This document shows positions 10,683 to 21,843 of a stretch of 64,000 nt of DNA, one piece after another. The DNA lies in assembly GCA_030522415.1 (NCBI GenBank), contig CM060127.1, positions 8,481,207-8,545,206 on the forward strand, in the 5' to 3' direction. The stretch comes from Channallabes apus (Eukaryota; Chordata; Actinopteri; Siluriformes; Clariidae). The translations under genes were made by a program, and so were the position numbers. The stretch's first letter is position 1; every line of letters begins with the position of its first letter. Under the pieces are notes generated by a model. It saw only the letters and a list, made by a program, of their open reading frames with translations, was not told the DNA's origin and ran no database searches.

Positions 10683-11066
10683 CTTAGGGCTCTAGGACAG
10701 CACAGGTTCTCTAAGATAGTAGTACATGCTGGAGCTAATGATATATGCCTTCATCAGTCAGAGGTTAGTAAGAGTAACTTTACAGAGGTGTTTAAATTAG
10801 CGAAGGCGATGTCCGATGAAGTAGTATGCTCTGGTCCCATCCTAATGAGACGTGGTGACATAGCTTACAGCAGGTTATGGTCTCTGAACCGCTGGATGTC
10901 CAGGTGGTGCTCCAAACATAATGTGGGCTTCATAGTTAATCAGAAGACCTTTGAGGGCAAAACTGGCCTGTTAGGGCGGGACGGTGTCCATCCCACTCGG
11001 GAAGGTGCTGCTCTCATTTCCTGTAGTATAACTCATAGTCTCAGTAGAGGTCTAGTTAATCAGTGA
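10683..11066 (+). pseudogene. LINE ORF1, SGNH esterase C-terminal part
   Basis: Reads on from 5881 once the chromovirus is removed. It contains HAGANDICLHQSE (the Gly-x-Asn-Asp block III of SGNH hydrolases) and GRDGVHPTREG (block V, Asp-x-x-His catalytic pair). With the serine block near 5780 all catalytic elements of the esterase are present across the two halves. Ends at TGA 11064-11066. Only the retrovirus-like insert and the frameshift near 5580 break this ORF1. Confidence 0.85.
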
Positions 11067-11489
11067 CAATCCAGAGCCCAGGCCAGGGAGCAGACAGACA
11101 GGCTAAACCAACCGTCTGCTAGCTGCATAGAGTCGTCACTCAGGGTTCACCATATTGAGACTGTGTCTGTTCCCCGATTTAAGCAAAAATGTACTACTCT
11201 TAAAAATACTTAAAATACTACTCTTGACATATAAAGCCTTAAATGGTCTCGGCCGCAGTATCTGAGTGAACTGCTAGTGTCTTACGATCCGCCACGCCTA
11301 CTTCGATCAAAGGATGCAGGCTGCTTGTCAGTACTGCGTATTATGAAAACTACAGCTGGGGGCAGAGCTTTTTCTTACAAAGCCCCAAAATTATGGAATA
11401 GTCTTCCAAATAGTGTTCGGGACTCAGACACAGTCTCAGTGTTTAAGTCTAGGCTAAAAACCTATTTATTTAGCCAAACATTTTTATAA
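11067..11489 (+). pseudogene. LINE ORF2 remnant (start joined to C-terminus)
   Basis: About 140 bp resembling the region before ORF2 is joined to the ORF2 C-terminus. The join lies between two copies of TACTACTCTT (11192-11201 and 11216-11225), the second of which also occurs in copy B before the same C-terminal sequence. From 11277 the frame gives SYDPPRLLRSKDAGC and APKLWNSLPNSVRD, the C-terminal tail after the reverse transcriptase domain. Endonuclease and polymerase domains are gone. Confidence 0.85.
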
Positions 11490-12477
11490 ATAGATTTGCC
11501 ATAAGGTAAAGGAGCAGATCTGGGGGACTCATGGACGTAGAGTATTATGGTGAACTGGTATGTTTAGATGCTGTCTTCCTCACTCTCATTTGATCACTCA
11601 GGTTTGTTGACGGTGAGGTGATTGTTTGCTTTACATCTCAGTTCCCCCTCATGTTTGTGTTTCCTTCTGGCTCTCCCTTTTAGTTATGATGTCATAGTTA
11701 GTCCTGCAAGAGTCCCTGCTTGCACTCTACAGTAAATATACATTCACATTATACATTATGTGACTGTGACCATACCTAACTGCCATCTCTCCTCCTCTTT
11801 CTCTTTCTCCCCCTCTTTCTCTTTCCTCTCTCCCCCTGTCTCCTCCTTTCACTCTTTCTCTCTCTCTCTCTCTCTGTCTCTCTGTCGAGCTACACATCTC
11901 ATTCCTGAGCTGCCAGTGATCCAGACTCCCTCTGCCCTCTGGACCTGTCTAATCCATCCTGGTGCCCCGTTTCTGGTTGGAGGTCTCGTCGCATGGATGC
12001 CCCGTGTGTCTCTTTGGGATGCGTCTGGTGTCTGGGGATGATTCTATCTACTTAGAAGATGGTTCTGGCCTCGACTGGTGTTGTCAGCTGTTTGTCTGAG
12101 GACTTGACAATTCGATAGTTCAGGACTGGAACTTTCTACAAGTCTACCTGAGTCTCCAATAACTACCTGGACTCCATTTTAACATCAACTAACATCAACT
12201 ATTATAGCTGAACTGCCTGCCACCTAACACACTGTATAAATGCAGATCATTTCCTGCTATCTGTTTCACCCAGATGAGGATAGGTTCCCTGTTGAGTCTG
12301 GTTCCTCTCAAGGTTTCTTCCTAAGGCTTGCTCACCAGGGACTATCTGACCATTCTGATTAATACACATTCCGTACAAACTTAAATAATTCTTTTGATTG
12401 TGTAAAGCTGTTTTGAGACAATGTCAATTGTTAAAAGCGATATACAAATAAAATAAAATTGAATTGAATTGAATAAT
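11490..12477 (+). mobile_element. LINE copy A 3' UTR and tail
   Basis: Non-coding 3' region shared with copies B and C, including an internal CT-rich tract (11793-11885) and ending in AAGCGATATACAAATAAA followed by GAATT repeats. The short-repeat tail in place of poly(A) is typical of L2/CR1/Rex1-group LINEs. Confidence 0.88.
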
Positions 12478-12733
12478 GTTAATTTCAATTGCCAGTTGTA
12501 ATTACGTACTGTAGTTTAGAGATGGGTCAAATGACACTGAGTTTTGTTTTTGTGTCTGATTCTTCACACTTTTGATAATTGAGGTGTAGGGGGAAAAAGA
12601 AATGTGTAATCAGATCTAGATAATGTAAAGATTGTAATCAATAGTGAACCCTATTGGACAGCTGGCAAATGATAAAAGAAAAAGAATTATGTGCATGTCT
12701 GCATGAAGGAAAAAGACAGAGAGAGAGAGAGAG

Positions 12734-12773
<40 letters not shown>

Positions 12774-15740
12774 CAAGCAGTGGAAAATGTGAAAATGAAT
12801 TACTTTTAGCATCCATGGATTGCTCCATTTTGTTACTTAATGGTTTTGAGACTTAGGTCAAAAAGTGGTAGGTAGAAAATGTTCCAGCTCCTTCACCAGC
12901 TGATGAGAAGACATGGGGTGGTTTCATTTTCCAGCACGACTAAAAGAACAAGACCAACATTTATTTATTTATTCATCTATTTACTTATTTATCTATTTAT
13001 TTTAAGCCTACTTTGAGCTTCACAATCTTTGGTAGCTTATTTGTTGCTCATTTCAGTCTTAAAATCAATTCATTTGTTTCAACGAGCCTCGAACTCCCAG
13101 GGGATTAAATGTTATTCGAGGTTTTAACAGTCTAGCCAGATCTAAAATCCCACAACACAGAGCATTTTCCAACACTTTAAAAAGCAATTGACACGTTAAC
13201 GTTCTGACATGTTAACAAAGAAGCATAACATTCTCTAACGAGCTCTTAACGATCAACGATACACCACCATCAGCATTCCATCAGGACGTCAGGTGAAAGC
13301 CCACGGTCTTTCCATACACCCGACTGAATCATCAGTGATGTCCGGTTCCCCTGAGATGGCACTTTCATGTTTTTTAAGCAGCCATTTTAGACAGTTTTCC
13401 CTCGTTTTCAGCGGCTAGCCCACGCTATTTAATTTTCCTGTCTAAGTAAGGCAAAGATTTTCGTTCAGTGACACTTTTCATTTAGACCAGATCGTTTTTG
13501 TCCTGCAAGGACAATTTTCTAGTGGCCTCCATTTCCATCGGCGATCGTATCACCAAGGGAACAGCTCCCCCACGCTGCCTTCAAAGCAGAGATGCCTGGA
13601 TTCACAGCAGATTTGTTGGGAAAGATGCTGAGCACATTTGCATACCTGTGGTGTTTATAGCAGGTGCGTGGGGGGGGGGGGCTATTCAAAGAAATGTCCA
13701 CCATTGCTGTTGTTTTCAGCTGTATGATGAGTCTTCAGCTTTTCAGTCAGTGGTGGAACAGCCGATGATAAACAGATATCAGTATCTTTGAATGGATCCC
13801 TGGAACATAACACTCGTACGCGTTTGCATATGAATTACAGTAACTAATTGGTATCTTATGTAAATGCACATGTGTTTCAACTTCGGTTTTGGCTCGAGTA
13901 AGCACACAGGTGTATTTTACCAGCAGCAGAACATTACCTATCAGGTAATTACTCAGGTTGAGGGTAATTACATTTGTATGAGCTCTTGTTTTTCCAATAA
14001 GACGTTTTGTTTGTTACAGGATGTGCATAATTACCCAAGTAATGAGGGTGTTTACATTTCAACTACCCTGGAAATGTCAGCTTACCAAACACTCAGCTAT
14101 CTATACAGTGTGTTCTATACAGCAGTACAACCAAAAGATTTTGTACTTACTGCAGAGAGCAAACACAGGACCGGTTCACTTCCTCTACCATTGGACATTA
14201 TTAACTCAGCATGTAGGTACTGTACAACTTTAGCTTTATTTATCACCAGCAGTGCCCATGACTTTGTTTACATGGAATTTAATTGCACGCTTATAAGCAT
14301 GTTTTTTAAAAAATGTACAACAGCATCTGTTGAAAATTTTTGAATGAAATAAAAAAAAAATTAAGTGTGAGTAATAAAGGTGTGTTTATTAAGTAAATTG
14401 CAATTGCACACACATAAGTGTGTATTTAAAAATTTACTGCGAAGAAATAATTATTTTTTCAAGGTCGATTTTTATGATATAAAAGGGTGTTTTCCATTGA
14501 AAATTGTAACTACTGTAGTAGATCTTCTCTTCCCACAGGCTGATTGCGATGAACCAAAGAATATACAGTCTGTTACCTCAAACTTGCCCAAAAACACCTG
14601 TGAAAAACGTATTAAAATGTAGTCGTTTTTTATGTGATGCGTGCACAAACAAGACAAACAGACAGACAAAAATTCCAAAAACAAAATCTTGATGTGTTCT
14701 ATGACTTATCTTACATTTTTTCAATGTACATTTCAATGTAGATTTTTGTTATCATGTTAGACAAACCCTTAAGGGCCCCTTAAGAAAAGTGGTAGCAAAG
14801 AAAAAAGGTTATAATAAAAATAATTTGTAAAAAATAATGTGATTATTGCATTGGCCACAAATTGCACACTGTATCTGATCAAAAACACTTAAACAAGTCA
14901 AAAAATCTAACATCAAAATCAAACAGGCAACAGCAAAATAAAAAAGACAGTCAAAAGAAAAACAGAAATAAAAACCAAGAACCCTTTGAAACAACAAAAT
15001 GAAATCAAAACGGAAAGGATGAGTCCTTATTAATGATGACGTGCACATTTCTGATTGGCTACAGCACCCTGAAACCTTGCAGAAATCAGCATGTGATGTA
15101 CAATATGCCCTTTCTGTTTTGAGTTAATGTCATTGTGTTTTTGATTTTCTTGCAGGTTTTTTTTTGTTGTTATTTTGCTGTGATTTAAATGTAAATTTTT
15201 GATTTTTGATTTTTAGATTTTGACATTTTAGCACTTGCTATTATGTTTTTGAATTTGTTGATATGTTTTTAATTTTGTTATTTGTTTGTTTGTTGGTTCT
15301 TGAATTTATTTTTGTGTTTTTCATTTTGCAGTTTATTTTATGTTGCTGTTGTCCCTTTGATTTTGCTGTTTTGTTTTTGATTTTGCTGTTTTTCAGTTTT
15401 TCTATAGTGTTATTGATTTTTCTGTTGTGTTAATGATTTCAAAAATCAGCACGTAACACATTTCCGATATATTAATGGTTAAATTACTGTATCAGAGGCA
15501 GGATGTTTGTTCAAATCTGAATTATTTTAATCCAAAGGTATCAGGGTATAAATCGTAGTTACACCCTAGCTCCATGTGTAATTTATGTAAACAGTATCTA
15601 TAGTGGTGATAAAACTAAATACACATGCATTATTTTTAAATGAGCAGATAATGCCTTCTAAAGGAATACAAGCCCAGAGGGCAATTATTCATTTTAACAT
15701 GAAGGAAAGAAAATTTTGTAGCAAGGCTCAAACAAAAAAT
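12478..15740. other. Unique non-coding DNA
   Basis: No convincing exon. It includes a GA microsatellite (12717-12772), a homopolymer G10 at about 13671, an AT-rich portion from 14340, and a T-rich section (15130-15440) in which GATTTTGCTGTTTT-like words recur as a degenerate minisatellite. The 159-codon frame at 13864-14343 has no recognisable domain. Confidence 0.55.
12717..12772. repeat. (GA)n microsatellite
   Basis: Nearly pure GA run of about 55 bp with one AAAG interruption. Confidence 0.95.
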
Positions 15741-15756
15741 AAAACTTTGTTAGTGA

Positions 15757-15960
15757 AAGAAAGAAAGAAAGAAAGAAAGAAAGAAAAAGAAAGAGAGAGA
15801 GAAAGAAAGAAAGAGAAAGAAAGAAAGAAAGAAACGAAGAGAGAGAGAGAAAGAAACGAAGAGAAAGAACGAAAGAAAGAAAAAGAAAGAAAGAAAGAAA
15901 GAAAAAGAAAGAAAGAATGAGAGAAAGAAACGAAGAGAAAGAAACGAAGAGAAAGAACGA

Positions 15961-16012
<52 letters not shown>

Positions 16013-16229
16013 GAAAGAATTAAAGAAAGAAAGAGAGAAAGAAAGAGAGAAAGAAACGAAGAGAAAGAACGAAAGAAAGAAAGAGAGAAAGAAACGAAGA
16101 GAAAGAACGAAAGAAAGAAAAAAGAAAGAAAGAAAGAGAGAAAGAAACAAAGAGAAAGAACAAAAGAAAGAAAGAAAAAGAAAGAAAGAGGGAAAGAAAC
16201 GAAGAGAAAGAACGAAAGAAAAAAGAAAG
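15757..16229. repeat. Long purine-only (GAAA)n tract with higher-order units
   Basis: About 470 bp in which almost every base on the plus strand is G or A. Beyond simple GAAA units, a longer unit recurs: GAAACGAAGAGAAAGAACG, seen at about 15852, 15927, 16051, 16091 and 16196. The cytosines occur only inside this unit. Lys/Glu/Arg or Phe/Leu/Ser frames across it are artefacts. Confidence 0.96.
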
Positions 16230-16232
16230 AAA

Positions 16233-18040
16233 GAAATTCCCACACATATCTATGGTTGAGGCCAGTTTTGAAGTTGAAGTTAAGGACGTGACAAAACCAG
16301 AATCAACAAATAATTCTGAAAAAAAGCACGAGCATGTAATTTCTACTTGGAAACTTAAGAAAGTGTTCTCAACCATATAGTACATTACTGTGTAAGATCA
16401 AAAGGACATGGATTCTTCTTTTATCCTTTATTTTAATCTTAGTTAATTAAAATTTAATTTTAGCATTTTTTATTTTCATCTTTTGAAAAAAAAAATATTG
16501 GTTTTTCTATTTCATTGAATCTTTTATTATATTCGTGATACATTTTCTGAATAGCACTTTGGCACTATATTAATAACATTTGTTTTAAATGTATTTATGC
16601 TTACTTACCATAGCACCTCTTACCTTACTATTGTTCTAGTGTTTGCTTTAGATCACCCAGCAAACAGACATACTGTACTGTATTTACTTGTTAAATCTAA
16701 AACACTGACCATACAGTAACTAAAGATGTTCACAGACAGATCCATGACTTGTTCCTACGGTACTTTGGAGCTCAAAGGCAAGGAGGTTAAACATGATGTA
16801 ATTCTGAGTACCGAGTTAGATGCAGCATTAAATTTAAGCAATTTTAACAAAGTTCTTTGAATCTTGAATCTTAATCTGAATATTTGTTGCACTAAACAGT
16901 GACATATAATCTCTACAGGTATAAGTGACACCAAAATTAAGAATTAAGAGTTGGCATTGCTGTCATACAGTACAGTATGTGCATGTGTACTGTATGTGCA
17001 AGACGCACGCCCAAGATATCTTTACCAATTATTGTTAGGTTGTTGAGTTCTAACTAAGGAAACTTAATTAAACAGAAGTTGCTGCTTGACAGATGAAGTG
17101 CGGTCAGCAGAAATTTAACTCAGAAGGCGCACACGCAATCCATATGCATTAACCTCTGGAGCGGTGTGAACGCAATGTTATTTTTGAACCTTTCGCAGAT
17201 ATTTACTGAGCGCTGACATGTCTCACAGGGACTCAGGAGGCTTCGGTTCATTAGTCAAGACCTACTTTAACCAGGAGATTGTTTCCTACAGTATGTAGAT
17301 CAATTACCAGAACAGCTTCAGTTGAACATCAGAACACACACACATACTGTAAACACACACTTGCATTACAGGAGCATCAGAGCTCGAAAAAGCAAATGAA
17401 ATCATGTTTAATTAAATAAAAACATATTCGACCTGGAAAGCTTCAAATCATTGATGCGTTATGTAAAAGTTCCTCTGTCTAGCGGCTGTATGCGAATCCA
17501 TCAGGTATGAGCGCGCGTTATTGATTACTCATTGGTGTGTGTTCTCCGAATCATTAACTTACACATTGACATCATTTACAAGTCGTTCTAGCAGAACAGC
17601 CGAGTAAAAGGGAAACTCTTCGTGCTCGGGTAACAAATGGACATCAGATGAGAACCACGCTGAAGCATCAACAAGGCTATTGAAGGAGAACACAGCCAGG
17701 CTTTAATGCGGTTCCCGTGTTCCTCGTATCTCACCATGTCTACCTCTCACCCAAAGTGCTCGTCTTCCTCTCATTTTAATAGCATATTACTTCACCCTTT
17801 CGGCTAAGGAATAGAAATGTTGACAAGTTAATGTGCTCTCAATAACTCTCTTAAATCGTTCTGTTGGCTCGCTGCTTTAAAGATTCTCAGAAATCTATTA
17901 ATGCATGTACCATGGATCTTTCTTCTTCTTCTTCTTCTTCTTTTTTTACATTTTATCTTCGAGAATTACTAAAGCTTAGGTTGGAATTTCAAAAACAACA
18001 AGTATATAATAAAGCAAACTAGCCTAAGAGTTCATGAATA
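16233..18040. other. Unique non-coding DNA with a possible regulatory block
   Basis: No gene seen. Between about 17030 and 17880 the base composition is more even and repeats are absent, with words such as AACTTAATTAAAC and CATATGCATTAACC. This is compatible with a conserved non-coding element, but conservation cannot be judged from one sequence. A short CTT run lies at about 17922-17941. Confidence 0.4.
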
Positions 18041-18067
18041 CGGTTATATGGTGGTATGGTAATCATA

Positions 18068-18148
18068 CATATATATGTTCATAAACCAGATGTGATCCAG
18101 AAGGTACTGTACCTTCTGGATCACATCTGGTTTATGAACATATATATG
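18068..18148. repeat. Perfect 81-bp palindrome (40-bp arms, 1-nt centre)
   Basis: Left arm 18068-18107 and right arm 18109-18148 are exact reverse complements around T18108. Imperfect complementarity resumes outside (GTGGTA near 18051 against TACCAC near 18155). It lies 11 bp before a V-SINE target duplication. The folded RNA or DNA would be one long uninterrupted hairpin. It could be a tiny miniature transposon, a template-switch product, or an assembly artefact. Confidence 0.95.
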
Positions 18149-18158
18149 ATATTCTACC

Positions 18159-18555
18159 ACATTCACACATTCATTCATTTCCTATACCGCTTAATCCTGT
18201 GTTCAGGGTCGCGGGGGACCTGGAGCCTATCCCAGGAGACTTCGGGCACTAGGCGGGGTACACCCTGGACAGGGTGCCAATCCATCGCAGGGGCACACAC
18301 ACATACACACACTCACACACCCAATCACACACTACGGGCAATTTAGGAACGCCAATTAGCCTAACCTGCATATCTTTGGACTGTGGGAGGAAACCGGAGT
18401 ACCCGGAGGAAACCCACCAAGCACGGGGAGAACATGCAAACTCCATGCACACAGAGACGGGAATCGAGCCTGGCCGGGGAATCGAACCCAGACCCTGGAG
18501 GTGCAAGGCGACAGTGCTAACCACTACACCACCGCGCCGCCATACATTCACACAT
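18159..18555 (-). mobile_element. V-SINE, antisense, with 12-bp target duplication
   Basis: Complete copy (body 18171-18543) flanked by ACATTCACACAT at 18159-18170 and 18544-18555. On the minus strand it has the tRNA-like head with A box (TAGTGGTTAGC) and B box (GGTTCGATTCC), a second copy of TCGATTCCC right after the B box, the V-SINE body, and a 3' tail of ATGA-like repeats. The clean target duplication marks a recent insertion. Confidence 0.93.
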
Positions 18556-18835
18556 ATTAATGTAAAATATATGTTTATATATATTGTTAATGCTCACCAT
18601 CTTCCACGTACAAATGTAGTCTTGCACCGTGATACAAGTAAACTCTGGAACGAAGTAAATGATGAATCTTTTTTGTTACAGAATGCCAAAGGTTTTGAGA
18701 ATGACACAAATATACATTTTCACTGCTGCTTCAGTGTTTTTAGATCTCTTTGTCAGATTTTTCTCTGGTATACTAAAATATAATTACATGCATTTCATAA
18801 GTGTCAAAGGTTTTTTTGGACAATTACATTAGGTG
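18556..18835. other. Short unique spacer
   Basis: Nothing recognisable; AT-rich. Confidence 0.5.
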
Positions 18836-19060
18836 TAAAGATGCAAAGCTCAGTGGTACAGTAGGTGTTTCGCCTGCCAAGCGGAAGGCCAGATTTCCAT
18901 CTAGTGCCCAAACCCCAGCCACTGGATGCAGTGCCAGTCCCAAGCCCGGATAAAATGGGAGGGTTGCATCAGGAAGGGCATCCAGCATAAAACCTGTGCC
19001 AAGCTTGTATGTGTAGACTGGATGGACCGCTATGGCCGACCTCTTACCAGGAGCAGCTGA
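18836..19060 (+). mobile_element. tRNA-derived SINE, type 2
   Basis: Head with AGCTCAGTGGTACAGTAGG (A-box side) and a decayed B box. The body is CCAGCCACTGGATGCAGTGCC and GGGAGGGTTGCATCAGGAAG, and the tail ends GGAGCAGCTGAAAGACC. It is the same family as 49908-50142 but more diverged. Confidence 0.8.
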
Positions 19061-19082
19061 AAGACCAACTATATTAAGTGCA

Positions 19083-19196
19083 TGGAAAGAGACATTATTT
19101 GCAGTGTTGACCCTTCATTTTCAAGACCTAGCTTGCTGTCAATCAACTTCTGGGCCACATCCTGATGGTGGCAGCCCACCCTCACTGGTTTGTGCC
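19083..19196 (-). mobile_element. Tc1-like 3' fragment, inverted partner
   Basis: The sequence from TGCAGTGTTGACCCTTC to GGCAGCCCACCC is the reverse complement, with substitutions, of about 19600-19708 in the neighbouring plus-strand relic. It is therefore a second fragment of the same Tc1 family lying in the opposite orientation. Confidence 0.6.
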
Positions 19197-19209
19197 ATCA
19201 TTAGTTCCT

Positions 19210-19858
19210 TATTATATACTCGATGTTTCTGATTCTTTGAGAAATGATTCTTTGAAATTATATGTCATGCAGCCTAACAGTAAAGCATCCATCCAGTAAA
19301 ACATTCATGTGTGGGGTTGTTTCTCAGAGGTGGGGTTCATTCACAGAGCCATGATCAAAGAATGATACAAAAACTTCTCCCAACCATCCAAGAACAGTTT
19401 GGTGACAAACGACGCTTTTTCCGGCATGATGGAGCACCTTGTCATGAAGCAAAAATAATAATTAAGTGAATTTAACTTTTGAGCCTATGGCCAGAAAACT
19501 CCCCAGACCTTAATCCTATTGAGAACTTGTGGACAATCCAAAGAGACGGGTGGACAAACAAGAACCCACAAATTCTGGCAAATTCCAAGCATTGATTATG
19601 CAACAATGGGCTGCGCCATCAGACAGGATGTGGTTCAGAAGTTGATTGACAGCATGCCAGGGCGAATTGCAGAGGGGGTCAACACTGCAAATACTGACTC
19701 TTTGCATACTGTAAATTGAATATAATTGTCAAGTCTTATGTAATACCCTTATGTAATGCTTGTAATTACAGTATACTTCACTATACCATAGTAACATTTG
19801 ACAAAAAGATCTAAAAAACACTGAAGCAGTAGACAAAACTTTTGTCCATGACTGTACA
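19210..19858 (+). mobile_element. Degenerate Tc1-like transposon
   Basis: Plus-strand decay product of a Tc1 transposase. Visible pieces are the second catalytic region (FGDKRRFFRHDGAPCH, about 19401-19446) and the third (ENSPDLNPIENLWTI, about 19497-19541). Downstream, the conserved C-terminal words precede a terminal repeat ending CTTTTGTCCATGACTGTA. Several stops and frameshifts; dead. Confidence 0.8.
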
Positions 19859-20796
19859 ATCCCAATGAAATCACTTGTATTCGAATATCATATAGTAGAA
19901 TATCATGCATTCGAATTGGAGTGATTGTTTACTTCTAGGACGTGGCAGAGGCAATGCCTGAGGCAACACCTGGGACAAAAATGAAGACAGGAATACAGCT
20001 TCCTAGACTTAACACTAGTAAGAGCGTAGAGATGGCGGAAAACAATACTGGAAACACACGAGTGTAACTAACAGCATACTCTTGAGCTGTGAACAGGTGC
20101 AGGAGATGATCAGGAGGGAAAGAAACTACAGGAAAAATAGACCAATCAAGGAACCAGGCTGATCAAAAGTGTTCCAGGGTGGAGACTCCATGACACCTCG
20201 TTGTTATTTAATGAATACAAAAGCGAATCAGTGAATTCCAGCTGATTCCAGAGCATCGTTTGGAAAGCTCATTATATGCAACCCAATACCTCAATACAAT
20301 ACGATGACAGGACAATTAAAAATAAAAAGGCTCAAAGTGTCTTAAATTAGTAAATATGTGGTTAAATAGTATTTTTAATTATTTATTATCATTTATTTTC
20401 AGTTAATGAGTAAGGTGTCAAGGCTTCCTCGGATTTATGCAAATACACAATGTGGAAATTGAGAGATTTGATGAATATTTCATATAGGCTTTGTGTCATC
20501 AGTGGAAGTGGAGCTGTCTGGATGAAGCTATTTCTGTTACATGAAACATATAAAAAAAAACTGTTTTTTTTTTTTTTTTTTGGTTAAAGGTATCAATTAG
20601 GCAGAGCTCTTAAAAATACTGGTAGAATATTTTATGCTGTTAAAGGTATATTCGTATAAAACGAGATAAAATTCAAGGAATTTAGGAATAATTTGTTGAT
20701 CTGACTGCGTTATGAAATATTGTTTATAATCAATATCATATGATATGATTTAGATTGTTTACTAACATGTGTTTTGCGGGAAAGAAACGACTTACA
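19859..20796. other. Unique non-coding DNA
   Basis: No gene seen. About 19930-20200 has a more even composition and may be an old, unclassified repeat. A T-run (20564-20580) follows an A-run. Confidence 0.45.
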
Positions 20797-20980
20797 TGGG
20801 GTAGCTCAGTGGTTAAGGCATTGGACTACGGTTCGGAAGATCCCAGGTTCAAACCCCACAACCACCAAGTTGCCACTGTTGCGCCCTTGAGCAAGCCCCT
20901 TAAACCTCAACTGCTCAGATGTGTAATGAGATTTAAAAAATGTAAGTCGCTCTGGATAAGAGCGTCTGCCAAATGTACAT
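20797..20980 (+). mobile_element. tRNA-derived SINE with L2-type tail
   Basis: GTAGCTCAGTGGTTAAGG and GGTTCAAACCCC are the pol III A and B boxes. After GCCCTTGAGCAAG the 3' end reads GTCGCTCTGGATAAGAGCG and TCTGCCAAATG, the stem-loop tail shared by UnaSINE1-type SINEs and L2-clade LINEs, which the partner LINE reverse transcriptase recognises (family knowledge). Confidence 0.88.
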
Positions 20981-21034
20981 ACATTTTATTAGGGTTGTGG
21001 CTGTAAAAGCTTAAAGTAAGCCTGCATTATCTAT

Positions 21035-21760
21035 TCCACAACAAGCACTGATTTTGTATTTTGGATCATTGTCCTGCTGGAACACTCAGTTTTGTCTAGC
21101 GTATGATTTGAGGTTATAATGATGAATTCTAAGGTAGACTTCTTCTTCTTCATGGCAGCAAAACCCCCTGAGAGCATGATGCCATGATCACCATGTTTAA
21201 CAGCAGCTAGTGTTCTTGAGGTTTAATGCATCACCATTTTCTAGGTGTTTCTATGTGTCTATGTGTTAATCTGTGAACTTTAATTGAGCTTGAAGGTGTC
21301 GAGCAGGAGTGTGTTGTTAGATGCCAGATGCATTTTAGTCCATGGTAAAACTTGCTTGACTGTAGACAGTGGCACTGGTACTTCAGCAGCTTCCAGGTCA
21401 TGGCAGGGGTCTTGGTGGTTTTTGGGTTGCTCCTGACCATCCAAACTAATTTCATCTCAACTGAGGGTGGCAGTTTGGGTATTCTTCCATACATTGGAAT
21501 ACAAAATGGCTCCACCTCCCAATAACTTACAGTACATATAATTGTTTGACCTGATATTAGAATCTGCAGTTTATTTATGAACATCTACTATCCTTCTTCT
21601 CAGCTCTGTACTGAGCTCCTTGTACTTTCCCATTGTACTGTGTTTTTGGTCCATCCATTGAATGGTTTCAAAACAAAATCTTTTGAATTTGAGCTTATTT
21701 GGTCAGGGTCACTAACAAGAAGTTCAGGGCCTTGGAACTGTCAAAAATAAAAGCATATCC
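21035..21760 (-). mobile_element. Degenerate Tc1-like transposon
   Basis: Minus-strand transposase relic. The start is MGKYKELSTELRRRIVDVHK (from ATG 21633-21631). The second DNA-binding half contains VEMKLVWMVRSNPKTTKT (about 21420-21460), and the catalytic motif VFQQDNDPKYK is found at about 21062-21094. Stops and frameshifts separate the parts, and the central catalytic region is largely deleted. No exact terminal repeats located. Confidence 0.85.
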
Positions 21761-21843
21761 TAGCATAACCAGCACCAGTGAATTGATAATATTTGATTTT
21801 ATCAATTAAAAATGCATGTTGTATAATCATTCCGCTATAGAAA

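Larger units (their letters stand above)
5250..12477 (+). mobile_element. LINE copy A (L2/CR1/Rex1 group), split and internally deleted
   Basis: A non-LTR retrotransposon on the plus strand, interrupted at 5881/10678 by a chromovirus. Without the insert it would be about 2.4 kb: 5' UTR, ORF1 with a cysteine-rich N-terminus and an SGNH esterase domain, a fragment of the ORF2 C-terminus, a roughly 1-kb 3' UTR and a GAATT-repeat tail. Almost all of ORF2 (endonuclease and reverse transcriptase) is missing, so the copy is non-autonomous. Its 3' part is nearly the same as copies B (22290-24125) and C (53474-54727). The exact 5' end is uncertain. Confidence 0.85.

Noticed and set aside
13864..14343. 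159-codon open frame
   Set aside because: No recognisable domain, odd composition, AT-rich surroundings and no splice or promoter context; chance frame.
15694..16385. Several long frames of Lys/Glu/Arg or Phe/Leu/Ser repeats
   Set aside because: They are translations of the purine-only repeat tract on both strands.
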